DNA of 64,000 nucleotides from Chitinophagaceae bacterium (GCA_016720775.1 JADKJX010000001.1:186001-250000), one strand, 5' to 3'. Positions 43,801-52,688 are shown, numbered from the stretch's first letter. The notes: generated by a model not told the origin, from the sequence alone. A program made the numbers and translations.

Positions 43801-45146
43801 CTGCCATAATAAACAAATGCCGCACCCTGGCCGGATAAAGTATTGGTATAGCCCGCAACCCCTACAATCACATCGCTGTAGCCATCCCCGTTTATATCTC
43901 CCGCGGAAGCAACAGACCACCCCATTTTATAACTGATCCCGTTGCTTTCAACCGTGGTTGTTGGAGAAGTATTGATACCCGAAGGGGAGCCATGGTAAAT
44001 ATAGAAAGCGCCTTCATTGGTTTCTCCATTGCTATATAAAGGTGCCCCTACAATAATATCGCTGTACCCATCACCATTTACATCCCCCGCCGAAGCCACC
44101 GAATATCCCAATTGAGTACTTACTATATTACTTTCTATCATTGTTGCAGGCGTTGTATTGATCCCGGTAGCAGAACCAAGGAACACGTAAAAAGCACCTT
44201 CTGCCGACTGCCCGTTATTATAAAAATAAGCGCCAACAACCACATCACTGTAACCATCCCCATTTACATCTCCCGCTGAAGAAACAGAAGCTCCCATCCT
44301 TGCGCTTACATTGTTGCTTTCTACCTGGGCTGCGGGTGTAGTACTGATGGGATCAATGGTAATAGGGTATATAGCACTTGTTGTGTTTACTTTAATAGTA
44401 TAGCCATTGCGGTTGTTTTTTTTGAAAGAAGCTTCCAAAGGTTTATGATTGGCATCCCAGACTTTAAGATCATCATAATTTAGTACAGCATTACGCTTAT
44501 GTAAGAATTGCAAACGGTTTTTGTAAACGACGGTTTTTAGTTTTGTGTTGACCCTGAAATTTAATTTTAATGCTTCTTTTTTTGAGAATGGGGAATGCAC
44601 AATGAAATTCTGCCGCATGCCACTTTTATTATTTAAATACTGAACCGTAATCTTATTTGTAACATACTCGGCTATGTTTTCTGAAACCTTCCAAAAGCCC
44701 TTGCCAAATTGTTTTTTATCGAGACGGAATTTTACTTTCCATTCCGGAATGGTCCGGTACTTTATTTTATCCTGGCCGGGTATCGGGTTAAATTCAGCAA
44801 TGGGTATTTTTGTTGTTCGGGGTTCAACAGAAAACCCATCCTCCTGATAAAAGAATCGAAGATTATTTTTTCTGTTGGGTGTACAATAAGCGTTTAATTT
44901 TTCTTCCCAGGTAAAATGGTATTCGGATTTTAGGATATTTTCCTGTACCATTTCCATCCAGCTTTGTGACCAAAATTGCTCCGTTTTTTTTTCAGGATCC
45001 CAGAAATTAGCAGTTGGAGGCTGTATATGCGGCAAGATACTGACGGGAATCTCAGTAATATTACTCACCGAAAAACGGTAAGCCGGGCTCTTTTGTGAAA
45101 CTGGTAAAACGGCCACCATTGCGGCCAGTGTAAAAATTTTGTACAT
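40806..45146 (-). CDS. giant FG-GAP repeat protein with type IX sorting tail
   Basis: A 1446-residue secreted protein. A signal peptide (MYKIFTLAAMVAVLPVSQ) and a 280-residue N-terminal beta-rich domain come first. Then fourteen FG-GAP/integrin-alpha-type repeats of about 62 residues follow, each with a calcium loop GDVNGDGYSDxIVG and xxEGAAFIYHGSATGINT. A beta-sandwich region and a Por-type C-terminal domain (LVFPNPTTDVLRLEL...LPAGHYWLRIEG) complete it. It should be exported by the type IX system and anchored on the surface. FG-GAP repeats fold into a beta-propeller with bound calcium. The array is 2x the length of a single seven-blade propeller, so two propellers are likely. The ATG at 45146 was chosen at the signal peptide. 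Confidence 0.88.
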   Translation of the reverse strand: MYKIFTLAAMVAVLPVSQKSPAYRFSVSNITEIPVSILPHIQPPTANFWDPEKKTEQFWSQSWMEMVQENILKSEYHFTWEEKLNAYCTPNRKNNLRFFYQEDGFSVEPRTTKIPIAEFNPIPGQDKIKYRTIPEWKVKFRLDKKQFGKGFWKVSENIAEYVTNKITVQYLNNKSGMRQNFIVHSPFSKKEALKLNFRVNTKLKTVVYKNRLQFLHKRNAVLNYDDLKVWDANHKPLEASFKKNNRNGYTIKVNTTSAIYPITIDPISTTPAAQVESNNVSARMGASVSSAGDVNGDGYSDVVVGAYFYNNGQSAEGAFYVFLGSATGINTTPATMIESNIVSTQLGYSVASAGDVNGDGYSDIIVGAPLYSNGETNEGAFYIYHGSPSGINTSPTTTVESNGISYKMGWSVASAGDINGDGYSDVIVGVAGYTNTLSGQGAAFVYYGSASGINTAVVAKIEGPQSNIRFAWSVASAGDVNGDGYSDIIVGASLYTNLQSSEGAFFIYHGSAAGINTTAAAMAESNQASALLGYSVASAGDVNGDGYSDIIVGAGQYTNGQSLEGAAFIYHGSATGINTIAAAMVESNLVNAFLGTSVSCVGDINGDGYSDVAAGGWNYSNGQSSEGAIFVYLGSAGGINTTATAIIESNLVNAGLGTVASAGDVNGDGYSDIIAGASSYSNGESSEGAAFVYHGSAAGINTTSAASVESDQANALMGYSVAGAGDVNGDGYCDVIVGAYQYDNGQTDEGAAFIYHGSATGINTVAAAILESNQASALFGRSVAGAGDVNGDGYKDVIVGADGFTNGQASEGAAFIYHGSAAGVSTTAAAILESNQANAKMGISVAGAGDVNDDGYGDVIAGAYQYTNGQTSEGAAFIYRGTATGINTTVSAIVESNQVNAFMGISVSGAGDVNGDGYNDVIVGAYQYDNGQADEGAAFIYHGSATGINTTVAATVESNQASAFMGISVAGAGDVNGDGYGDVFVGAWLYDNGQTDEGAAFIYHGSATGINTTAAAMVESNLANASLGSSVANAGDLNGDGYSDIIVGAYTYTNGQANEGAIFIYYGSAAGINTTATVIESNLAGAILGFSVASAGDVNGDGYSDVIAGAYHFTNGQTNEGSFYIYLGNSPGTNKRNNLRLYNSDLTTPINKNNFVFGNFGAGLFVKSFLGKAKAKMVWETRLNYNAYSGTPITNSTLFTAQQGAYTSLGLSGAELKNLVNKLMGGGRYTKLRARVKYDPVTAITGQVYGPWRNVSAIIDGNSLGALPIELISFSAAWHQKGKTARLDFKTDKESGVCCFEIEKSEDGFTFYKIGTLPAKNISGIQSYSFIDGNATGKKQFYRIKVKGFSGQIDYSNIQQLQYNGTTEILVFPNPTTDVLRLELNGTYDKINVQIINTAGLLVKQLYGVSASGRLITIPVQNLPAGHYWLRIEGGNAKQVLQFAKQ
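41745..44340 (-). repeat. tandem array of about 186-bp coding repeats
   Basis: Fourteen FG-GAP units encoded by about 186-189 bp each lie head to tail. Neighbouring units share long stretches, such as ACATCGCCGGCACCGGC-like segments coding for GAGDVNGDGY. Units 8-12 share the GAGDVN variant and units 1-4 and 14 the SAGDVN/SAGDIN variant, so the array looks built by local duplication. Copy number may vary between strains or be misassembled from short reads. Confidence 0.8.
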
Positions 45147-45320
45147 ATCGGATTCAAAAATTAAAATTATTATTCTTTTAATCAATACTTACTTTGTAGT
45201 AGTATAGAAATAAAAGAATAAGGCTGGATTTGGTATCGTTATGGACAGAACATGTTTATGCGGATATTAAAAAAGCAGCAAAATTACAGCTGCTTTTGAA
45301 TAAAAATTTACACAAACAGA

Positions 45321-47093
45321 TTATTCGATCGGCTTGTATTCCTTAAACAGGTTCAGTTTTGTTCCTTCCACCTGCTGTCGGTAATCCTTCCACCTGCCGC
45401 CATAGAAGTTGTTTATCTTTTCCACGATATCTTTTACAGCTTTCTCCGCATTTCCTACCAATACATCTTCCTGCGCTCCGGGCACCACCATTTTGCTTCC
45501 GATTGATTGTTGTGCCGTTTGCAGTGCCGTTATTACGGTTACATCAAAGGGGTTTCTCGTTATTCCCTGTTTATCACTTGTTTTACCGTTGATGAGTTCA
45601 CGCATTGCTTTTATTTCGTCCTGCATCTTGTTGGTTGCCTTTCTCAGCGAATCAGCATCTTTTCCTTCAAGACCCTTTAATTGCGACAGCATTTTTGTAA
45701 GCAACTCTTCACTTTCTGTAAGCTGGTCCATACCGGTTGTAAGTTTATCGGAAGACTTTCTCAGGCGATCATACATTCTTCTTTGAGCAATTTTAATATC
45801 ATTCCGGTTTCCGATCCGGGGATCATCATTCACGGTAATAAAGGTTGAATCAGCGCTTCCTCCATACATCATCACCAGTTTATAAATTCCTGGCAATACC
45901 TGTAAACCGCCCGGCTCCGGCGCACCCGGTTGTGGTTTTGGTGAACCCGGCTGACGGAATCCCTTTTCTTCCATACCCCAGTACATTTTATTGAATCCCG
46001 AATCAACAGCCCACCTCAATGATCTTACCTGTTCATTGTTTGTATTATATATCCTCACCATTGCCGAGTCGGTCCTTCTTCCGCCGCCACCTCCAGGTCC
46101 ACCCTGGCCACGCCCGCCACGCCCGCCTCCGCCTTGTTGTCCGGGTGTTGCTGTTGCGGCAGGTTGTGCAGCAGGAGTAACTGCAGGTTGTTGTTTTGCG
46201 GCAGTGTCCTGCTTTGGTTTATTGATGAAAAAGGAAACGGCAGCACCCCTTCTCCTGTTCTCTGCTTCGTACAAACCATAAGTACTCCAGTCGTAACCTG
46301 TTGCAGACCTGTATTGAGCCTGGTAGGCATCGGGAGCTGGAAAAACGGTAACCGGGATTGTAAACCGCATTCCTTTGTTTGCGGCAACTTTTCTTAATGA
46401 ACGAATATCATCGAGGATCCACAAGGCCCTGCCAAAAGTTGCGATCACCAGGTCGGCTTCCCTTTCTTGTATGGCCAGGTCGTAAGTTGAAACAGAAGGA
46501 TAACCGTTTTTAAACTGTTCAAACGAATTGCCATTATCAAAGCTTACCCATAGCCCGTTCTCTGTACCCACAAAGATCAGGTTCGGTTCTGCAGGATCCT
46601 GCAATACACATAGAGCATATCCCCTTACTTTATTTTCATCGATCATCCTTGTCCATGTTTTGCCATAATCTGTTGTGTGGAAAACATAAGGCTTCATATC
46701 GCCGCGGCGGTAATCATTTGCCACCACAAAAGCCTCACCGGCATTTTGTGCAGACGCTTTGATCTGCGGTATCCAGCAACTCAAAGGCATTCCGGGAATT
46801 TTTCCACGAAAACTTGTCCATGTTTTTCCGCCATCTCTTGTCAGTTGAACATTGCCATCATCTGTACCGGCCCACAAAAGGCCCTGCTCTTTCCTTGATG
46901 GTTCAAGGGTTACGATCGTACAATGTGTTTCTGCGCCGGTAATATCCATCGTGAGCCCCCCGGGTATTTTGATATGCTGCAATTTTTGCCGAACCGTTTG
47001 TTGTAAGATCGGGAGAGATGGCTTCCCAGGTAATTCCTTTATCGGTGCTTTTATAAACGAACTGGCTGCCGAAATAAATAGTTCTTTTATCAA
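45321..47093 (-). CDS. BNR/sortilin-like exported protein, C-terminal part after frameshift
   Basis: The C-terminal half of a protein whose N-terminal half is encoded at 46903-48588 in another frame. Homology-bearing sequence begins at GGLTMDITGAETHCTIVTLEPS (about 46965); the residues before that overlap the other frame and look meaningless. It carries BNR/Asp-box propeller motifs (LWAGTDDGNVQLTRDGGKTW, TTDYGKTWTRM, VSFDNGNSFEQF). A low-complexity Pro/Ala/Gly segment (about GQQGGGGRGGRGQGGPGGG) follows, then a C-terminal helical region of about 180 residues. Families of this type are called VPS10/sortilin-like or glycosyl hydrolases; the activity is unproven. No own signal peptide. Confidence 0.7.
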   Translation of the reverse strand: MIKELFISAASSFIKAPIKELPGKPSLPILQQTVRQKLQHIKIPGGLTMDITGAETHCTIVTLEPSRKEQGLLWAGTDDGNVQLTRDGGKTWTSFRGKIPGMPLSCWIPQIKASAQNAGEAFVVANDYRRGDMKPYVFHTTDYGKTWTRMIDENKVRGYALCVLQDPAEPNLIFVGTENGLWVSFDNGNSFEQFKNGYPSVSTYDLAIQEREADLVIATFGRALWILDDIRSLRKVAANKGMRFTIPVTVFPAPDAYQAQYRSATGYDWSTYGLYEAENRRRGAAVSFFINKPKQDTAAKQQPAVTPAAQPAATATPGQQGGGGRGGRGQGGPGGGGGRRTDSAMVRIYNTNNEQVRSLRWAVDSGFNKMYWGMEEKGFRQPGSPKPQPGAPEPGGLQVLPGIYKLVMMYGGSADSTFITVNDDPRIGNRNDIKIAQRRMYDRLRKSSDKLTTGMDQLTESEELLTKMLSQLKGLEGKDADSLRKATNKMQDEIKAMRELINGKTSDKQGITRNPFDVTVITALQTAQQSIGSKMVVPGAQEDVLVGNAEKAVKDIVEKINNFYGGRWKDYRQQVEGTKLNLFKEYKPIE

Positions 47094-48588
47094 AGGGATC
47101 TTGTGCTAAAGCAGAGTTCCAGTTGAAACGAAGTTTTAATGAAGGGTCCAGTGCCTGTGGTTTTATGAACCAGCTTTCGCCGGTCTTCCAGTTTCTTTTT
47201 CCAATAGAACCTCCCTGGCTTTGACTATATACCCAACTTGCATCCTCTGCATCTGGCATGGCATCAAAGCCATCGCCGCCACCGATATTATTCCAGAAAT
47301 AATTGCGGATGCCGCTGTTGATCCAGGCATAGGCCGGGCCATGCCAGCTGCCGTTATCCTGCATGCCACCCATTACGTTGTACGGAATTTCGTTGTCCAC
47401 ATTAACATGATAGAATTGGCCAGCCGGGATCTTTTCGTCAAAGGTCCAGTTCTTTCCGCGGTCATGAGTGATGCCGATGCCACCATCATTTCCTTCGATC
47501 ATAAAATTTGGGTCCTTCGGACTGATCCACCAGGCATGGTGATCGGGATGAATACCGGAATATGGAATCAGCGTGCTGAATGTTTTACCACCATCCTCGC
47601 TTACCTCTACCTGGTCGTGAATATTATACAAACGATTTTCATTTTTTGGATCCACCCGGATGTCCTGGAAATAGAAAGGGCGATTGGTCACCCACCTTGC
47701 ATCGCTGTTCACCAATTCCCATTTCATTCCGCCATCGTCACTTTTGTATAAACCATTTTTTGTTGCCTCCACCATGGCATACACCCGGCGGGAATCATTG
47801 CTGGCAAAGGCCAAGCCAATTCTTCCGAAATTTCCATCGGGCAAGCCTTCTTCCTTGCTTAATTTTTTCCAGTTCTTTCCACCGTCGATCGTTATATATA
47901 ATCCGCTGCCGGTTCCGCCGCTTTTGAAATCCCAGGGCGTACGGCGATGTTGCCACATGCATGCAATTAACCGGTTTGGATTTGATGGGTCCATCACAAG
48001 CTCTGCACAACCAGACGAATCATTGGTATATAAAATTTTATTCCAGGTTTCTCCGCCATCGGTTGTTTTAAACACGCCACGTTCGGGATGAGAAGCAAAG
48101 GGATTGCCGATGGCTGCAGCATAAATTGTATTGGGGTTAGCAGGATCAATAATGATGCGATGAATGTTCTTTGTTTTTTCCAGGCCCATCATCTTCCATG
48201 TTTTACCGGCATCCATGCTTTTAAAAATTCCTTCACCAAGGTTTAGTGAATTGCGTGGGTTGCCCTCGCCGGTGCCTACCCAGACAATATTGGGGTTTGA
48301 TTGCTGAACAGCCACCGAGCCGATGTTTTGTGTGGGCTGATCATCAAATACCGGCGCCCATGAGTTACCGCTGTTCTCTGTTTTCCAAACACCACCAGAA
48401 GCAGAACCCAGGTAAATGATGTTTGGGTTGTCAACAACCACATCCACAGAAGTAATGCGCCCGCTCATACCGGCAGGCCCTATGTTACGGGGCTTTAGAT
48501 TTTTAAACTGGGCAAGCAAAGCTTTCTGTGCATGCGTTGAACCGGAAATAAGCACCAGGCTAATAACAGCAGCAATTAGTTTTTTCAT
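46903..48588 (-). CDS. BNR/sortilin-like exported protein, N-terminal part before frameshift
   Basis: About 560 residues from ATG 48588. A signal peptide MKKLIAAVISLVLISGSTHAQ is followed by repeated BNR/Asp-box segments (VWKTENSGNSWAPVF, FKSMDAGKTWKMMG, FKTTDGGETWNKIL, YITIDGGKNWKKL, YKSTDKGITWEAIS). The family sequence continues to SPDLTTNGSAKIAAYQNT and then meets an out-of-frame stop after about 20 non-homologous residues. Removing one C or G from the C6G3 run at 46956-46964 joins it in frame to the downstream half (YQNT then GGLTMD). So this is one gene of about 1090 codons with a single-base insertion, or a sequencing error at a homopolymer. Confidence 0.8.
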   Translation of the reverse strand: MKKLIAAVISLVLISGSTHAQKALLAQFKNLKPRNIGPAGMSGRITSVDVVVDNPNIIYLGSASGGVWKTENSGNSWAPVFDDQPTQNIGSVAVQQSNPNIVWVGTGEGNPRNSLNLGEGIFKSMDAGKTWKMMGLEKTKNIHRIIIDPANPNTIYAAAIGNPFASHPERGVFKTTDGGETWNKILYTNDSSGCAELVMDPSNPNRLIACMWQHRRTPWDFKSGGTGSGLYITIDGGKNWKKLSKEEGLPDGNFGRIGLAFASNDSRRVYAMVEATKNGLYKSDDGGMKWELVNSDARWVTNRPFYFQDIRVDPKNENRLYNIHDQVEVSEDGGKTFSTLIPYSGIHPDHHAWWISPKDPNFMIEGNDGGIGITHDRGKNWTFDEKIPAGQFYHVNVDNEIPYNVMGGMQDNGSWHGPAYAWINSGIRNYFWNNIGGGDGFDAMPDAEDASWVYSQSQGGSIGKRNWKTGESWFIKPQALDPSLKLRFNWNSALAQDPFDKRTIYFGSQFVYKSTDKGITWEAISPDLTTNGSAKIAAYQNTRGAHDGYYRRRNTLYDRNP

Positions 48589-48666
48589 TGTCAAAAGAAT
48601 TGAACAATGAAGGTGCAAAAAAAACACCGGAGCCGCAAATCAAATATATAAGCGGAGGAGCCTAAA

Positions 48667-49239
48667 TTATTTTTTCACCTTACTCTTTTCTTCAAATCCC
48701 TTTGCTGCATCTTTTGCTTTTTCAAAATCAAGAATTACGGAATTAATGCAATACCGTAAACCGGTTGGCGGCGGACCATCTTCAAAAACATGGCCCAGGT
48801 GTGCCTTGCAGCGGCCACACATTACTTCGGTACGCTTCATTCCATAACTGTTATCAGGTGCATAAATAATGCTGCCCTTATTGATCGGCTCAAAAAAACT
48901 GGGCCAGCCGCAACTGCTTTCAAATTTTCCATTGCTGTTGAATAGCGGGTTACCACAGGCAGCGCAGTAATATGTGCCCACCTCTTTATGATCCCAGTAT
49001 TTTCCGGTAAAAGCCCTTTCGGTGCCCTTTTCACGGGCGATGCTATAAACATCTGATGGCAACATCTTTTTCCATTCATCGTTGCTGATGTTCACCTTTT
49101 CAGAATCTGTATTGGAGTAAACGGGATTGATATTTTTTGAACTGTCCATGGTCGTTATATTTTTTTGCTTAACCGAAGAGCTGGTACAACCGGTTAAGAC
49201 TGCTGAAAAAAACAGGATGCTATAGAAAACCTTCTTCAT
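48667..49239 (-). CDS. msrB: peptide-methionine (R)-S-oxide reductase, lipoprotein form
   Basis: A 190-residue MsrB that reduces methionine-R-sulfoxide in damaged proteins. A lipoprotein signal (MKKVFYSILFFSAVLTGC) places it in the cell envelope. The zinc site is formed by CAACG and CGRC, with SSCGWPSF and HLGHVFEDGPPPTGLRYCINSV holding the catalytic Cys. It likely repairs periplasmic or surface proteins. It lies 78 bases downstream of the BNR gene start on the same strand. Confidence 0.92.
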   Translation of the reverse strand: MKKVFYSILFFSAVLTGCTSSSVKQKNITTMDSSKNINPVYSNTDSEKVNISNDEWKKMLPSDVYSIAREKGTERAFTGKYWDHKEVGTYYCAACGNPLFNSNGKFESSCGWPSFFEPINKGSIIYAPDNSYGMKRTEVMCGRCKAHLGHVFEDGPPPTGLRYCINSVILDFEKAKDAAKGFEEKSKVKK

Positions 49240-49350
49240 GATTTATTCAACAAATTTCGTCATTAATAGTTCTCTATGTACGAAAAGCCGGTATTTTAAG
49301 ATTTTCAACAGATAATCAGCCTTGTTAAAGAATATTTAAACTCCGATTAT

Positions 49351-49358
49351 TATATTTG
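49351..49358 (+). promoter_or_regulatory. -7 box for adk
   Basis: TATATTTG matches TAnnTTTG, 26 bases before the adk ATG. The closest upstream TTG is at 49322-49324, 26 bases away. Confidence 0.5.
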
Positions 49359-49384
49359 CTATCTTCATACCGATAGCAACCAAC

Positions 49385-49960
49385 ATGTTTAACCTGATAT
49401 TATTTGGCCCTCCCGGCAGTGGCAAAGGAACGCAAAGTGAAAAATTGATCGCAAAGTACGGCTTAAAGCACCTGAGTACGGGTGATCTGCTGCGCAGCGA
49501 AATTAGCCACCAAACCCCCCTGGGTAAAGAAGCACAGAATTTTATGGATAAGGGCCAACTGGTTCCCGATGAAGTGGTGATCGGGATGATCAGTTCAGCG
49601 CTTGATGGTAATCCCAATGCAAAGGGTTTTTTATTCGACGGCTTTCCACGTACCGCAGCCCAGGCAGAAGCGCTTGATAAGTTGCTGGAATTAAAAAATG
49701 CGCCGATCGCGGTAATGCTTGCCCTGGAAGTAAGCGAAGCAGAATTGATAAAGCGATTGCTGAAACGTGGAGAGACAAGCGGCCGAAGTGATGACAATAA
49801 TGAAAACGTTATCCGGGCGAGGATCACCGAATACCATAACAAGACCGCTGTTGTTGCAGACTATTACAAGCAATTTGAAAAAGTGGAAATGGTAAAAGGC
49901 GAAGGATCCATTGATGAGATATTCGACAGGCTCTGCAAAGAGATAGATAAAAGGGCCTGA
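49385..49960 (+). CDS. adk: adenylate kinase
   Basis: A 191-residue short-LID adenylate kinase. P-loop FGPPGSGKGTQSEKL lies at residues 7-21. LSTGDLLR, FDGFPRTAAQAEAL and RGETSGRSDDN are present. The LID is reduced to a short loop and lacks the zinc-binding cysteines of long enzymes. It converts ATP + AMP to 2 ADP. A clear terminator follows 27 bases after the stop. Confidence 0.95.
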   Translation: MFNLILFGPPGSGKGTQSEKLIAKYGLKHLSTGDLLRSEISHQTPLGKEAQNFMDKGQLVPDEVVIGMISSALDGNPNAKGFLFDGFPRTAAQAEALDKLLELKNAPIAVMLALEVSEAELIKRLLKRGETSGRSDDNNENVIRARITEYHNKTAVVADYYKQFEKVEMVKGEGSIDEIFDRLCKEIDKRA

Positions 49961-49986
49961 TCTTTTAGATAACGAAAATGCATCGA

Positions 49987-50015
49987 AGCATCCGCCGGTT
50001 TGCGGATGCTTTTTT
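49987..50015 (+). terminator. intrinsic terminator after adk
   Basis: AGCATCCGC (49987-49995) pairs perfectly with GCGGATGCT (50002-50010), followed by a T run. Confidence 0.85.
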
Positions 50016-50043
50016 GTTTTACATTGCGATGTAAACAGAAGCT

Positions 50044-50511
50044 ATGGATACAGAAAAACTCAATTTTATTAAGACGGAATTTATACCCCGGGTAAAAACT
50101 CTTTCGGCAGATGCTGTCGCTAAATGGGGTAAGATGAATGGCCAGCAAATGGTGGAGCATGTAACAGCATTCTTTAATGTCTCGGTAGAAAAAATAAAAT
50201 TTCCCCTGGTTACTCCCGTTGAGCACCTGCCCAAATTCAAAGAATTTCTTTTGAGTGACAAGCAATTCCGGGAAAATACCAAAGCGCCCGTGGATGTAAT
50301 TGGAGAAGAGCCCTTACCCCTGCGTTATGAGAACATGGAACAGGCCGTGGACAAACTTGCGGCTTCTGTTACAAACTTCGAAATATATTTTAAAGACAAC
50401 CAGGACAGGAAAACGATGCACCCCGTTTTTGGTGAACTGAATTTTGAAGAATGGGTATTGCTGCATTACAAACACGTAACACACCACCTGCGACAATTTG
50501 GGTTGCTATAA
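50044..50511 (+). CDS. DUF1569/DinB-like protein
   Basis: A 155-residue protein sharing WGKMNGQQMVEHV (residues 26-38) and HPVFGELNFEEW...HYKHVTHHLRQFG with the 1834-2283 protein, so both belong to the DinB-like DUF1569 group. The spaced His residues could bind a metal ion. Function unknown. It has its own terminator immediately after the stop. Confidence 0.75.
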   Translation: MDTEKLNFIKTEFIPRVKTLSADAVAKWGKMNGQQMVEHVTAFFNVSVEKIKFPLVTPVEHLPKFKEFLLSDKQFRENTKAPVDVIGEEPLPLRYENMEQAVDKLAASVTNFEIYFKDNQDRKTMHPVFGELNFEEWVLLHYKHVTHHLRQFGLL

Positions 50512-50523
50512 AATAATTTTAAG

Positions 50524-50549
50524 AAAGAGGCGTAAAGCCTCTTTTGTTT
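50524..50549 (+). terminator. intrinsic terminator after DUF1569 gene
   Basis: AAAGAGGC and GCCTCTTT pair perfectly around a 5-base loop, followed by TTGTTTTT. Confidence 0.85.
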
Positions 50550-50582
50550 TTAGGCTACCTTAGCAGGGAAAAATAACAGGGA

Positions 50583-52655
50583 ATGAAACTTGAAAATTAT
50601 ATCACCGGCAAATGGATCACCGGCGATGGCGAAGGACAGAAATTATACAATGCGGTTACCGGCGACGAAATTGCTGCAGCAACAACAGGCGGGCTCGATT
50701 TTAAAAAAATTCTTGAATACGGAAGAGAAGTGGGCAACCCGGCTCTTCGTAAGATGACCTTTCATGAACGGGGCAATATGCTGAAGGCGCTGGCAATGCA
50801 CTTAAGAAACCATCTTGATAAATTTTATAAGATATCTTACCAAACCGGTGCCACCAAAGCTGATAGCTGGGTAGATATTGAAGGAGGGATTGGAAATCTT
50901 TTCGCCAATGCGTCGCTACGCCGCAAATTTCCAAATGAAATCTTTTGTATTGATGGCGACAGCCATAACCTGGGCAAGAACAATACATTCATGGGCACAC
51001 ATATACTGGTGCCAAAAGAAGGAGTAGCGGTTCATATCAACGCATTTAATTTTCCTGTGTGGGGCATGCTGGAAAAAATTGCGGTGAATTTATTGGCCGG
51101 GATGCCAGCAGTTGTAAAGCCGGCGACCGTTACCAGTTATTTAACCGAAGCTGTAGTAAAAGAGATCATCGCCTCAAAAATCTTACCCGAAGGAGCGTTG
51201 CAATTACTATGTGGCAGCGCAGGAGACATACTTGATCATGTTACCTCGCAGGATGTGGTAACATTCACCGGTTCTGCATCAACAGGGCTGTTATTAAAAT
51301 CCAACCCTAATATTTTGAGAGAGAATGTTCCGTTCAACATGGAAGCAGACTCGTTGAATTGCATCGTACTTGGAAATGACGTAACACCCGAGAAACCCGA
51401 ATGGGATATTTTTATTAAAGAAGTAAGAAAAGAAATGACATTAAAAGCCGGCCAGCGCTGCACCGGCATAAGAAGAATATTTGTACCGGAAAATAAAATG
51501 GAAGATGTGTGGAAAGCTATCGCCACATCGCTTGCGCAAACAACCATTGGTAATCCATTGAATGAAAAGGTAAGAATGGGTTCGTTGGCCGGGCAAACAC
51601 AACGCAACGAAGTAAAAGAACAGGTGCAGAAACTCCTTGCTTCTTCACAAATAATTTATGGATCGCTGGATAGCGTGGATGTGGTGGATGCAGATGCAAA
51701 CAAAGGCGCATTCATGTCGCCGGTGTTACTGATGAATGAAAAACCATTTGATGCAAAAGAAGTACACGAAGTAGAAGCATTTGGCCCGGTAAGCACCATT
51801 ATGCCTTATAAAAAATTGGAAGATGCCATTGCGCTGAGCAAACTTGGGAAAGGAAGTTTGTGCTCTACCATTGTTACGGCTGATCATAAAACCGCCCGGC
51901 AATATGTCACCGGCGCAGCAACGCATCACGGAAGAATACTGGTATTGAATAATGAGTGTGCAAAGGAAAGCACCGGGCACGGATCACCATTGCCATTGCT
52001 GGTGCATGGCGGACCCGGCCGTGCAGGTGGCGGTGAAGAAATGGGAGGTTTACGGGGAGTGAAGCATTACCTGCAACGCACGGCATTGCAGGGTTCTCCA
52101 ACAACGATCACAGCCATCACAAATGTTTACCAGCAATACGCAGCCGGAAAAGATCCCGGCAAACATCCGTTCACAAAATATTTTGAGGAATTAGAGATAG
52201 GCGACCAGATCGTAACAGAAAAAAGAGTGATCACATCAGAAGACATTGACAGCTTTGCCGACCTGAGCGGCGATCATTTTTATGCACATATAAAAACCAC
52301 CGATTTTGAAGGAACCATGTTTGAGCAACAGGTGGCACATGGATATTTTATCATGAGCCTTGCTGCCGGCTTGTTTGTAGCCGGGTATGAAAAAAACCCG
52401 GTATTGCTGAATTACGGCATAGATGAACTGCGATTCACCAAACCGGTTTATCCCGGTGCCGAAATTCATATCCGCTTTACCTGCAAAGAAAAATTGCTGA
52501 ATGATAAACGGGTGATCGAAAAACCGGAAGATTTTAAAAGAGGAGATGATATTGATAAAGGAATAGTAAAATGGCTGGTGGAAATGATCGATGAAACAAA
52601 TGAGATTACCGGTGTGGCAACCATTTTAACAATGGTGGCTAAGCAAAAGCAATAA
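50583..52655 (+). CDS. paaZ: phenylacetate degradation bifunctional protein PaaZ
   Basis: A 690-residue fusion. Residues 1 to about 520 are an aldehyde dehydrogenase: INAFNFPVWGMLEKIAVNLLAGMPAVVKPA, VTFTGSASTG, NMEADSLNC and the catalytic-Cys region KAGQRCTGIRR. About 535-690 form a MaoC/hotdog (R)-hydratase (DIDSFADLSGDHFYAH, FEQQVAHGYFIMSLAAGLF). PaaZ opens the oxepin-CoA ring and oxidises the resulting semialdehyde in phenylacetate catabolism. The other paa genes are not in the window. The enoyl-CoA hydratase gene begins 33 bases downstream. The ring-opening route itself is established for E. coli, not shown here. Confidence 0.9.
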   Translation: MKLENYITGKWITGDGEGQKLYNAVTGDEIAAATTGGLDFKKILEYGREVGNPALRKMTFHERGNMLKALAMHLRNHLDKFYKISYQTGATKADSWVDIEGGIGNLFANASLRRKFPNEIFCIDGDSHNLGKNNTFMGTHILVPKEGVAVHINAFNFPVWGMLEKIAVNLLAGMPAVVKPATVTSYLTEAVVKEIIASKILPEGALQLLCGSAGDILDHVTSQDVVTFTGSASTGLLLKSNPNILRENVPFNMEADSLNCIVLGNDVTPEKPEWDIFIKEVRKEMTLKAGQRCTGIRRIFVPENKMEDVWKAIATSLAQTTIGNPLNEKVRMGSLAGQTQRNEVKEQVQKLLASSQIIYGSLDSVDVVDADANKGAFMSPVLLMNEKPFDAKEVHEVEAFGPVSTIMPYKKLEDAIALSKLGKGSLCSTIVTADHKTARQYVTGAATHHGRILVLNNECAKESTGHGSPLPLLVHGGPGRAGGGEEMGGLRGVKHYLQRTALQGSPTTITAITNVYQQYAAGKDPGKHPFTKYFEELEIGDQIVTEKRVITSEDIDSFADLSGDHFYAHIKTTDFEGTMFEQQVAHGYFIMSLAAGLFVAGYEKNPVLLNYGIDELRFTKPVYPGAEIHIRFTCKEKLLNDKRVIEKPEDFKRGDDIDKGIVKWLVEMIDETNEITGVATILTMVAKQKQ

Positions 52656-52688
52656 GATTTTATAAATTTATAGTAGAAAATATTTTTT

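Noticed and set aside
41745..44340. Periodic repeats considered as a CRISPR array
   Set aside because: The period is about 186 bp, repeats are fully coding and there are no spacers.
46055..46387. Gly-rich antisense and alternate frames in the BNR C-terminal part
   Set aside because: Arise from the Gly/Pro low-complexity segment of the real gene.
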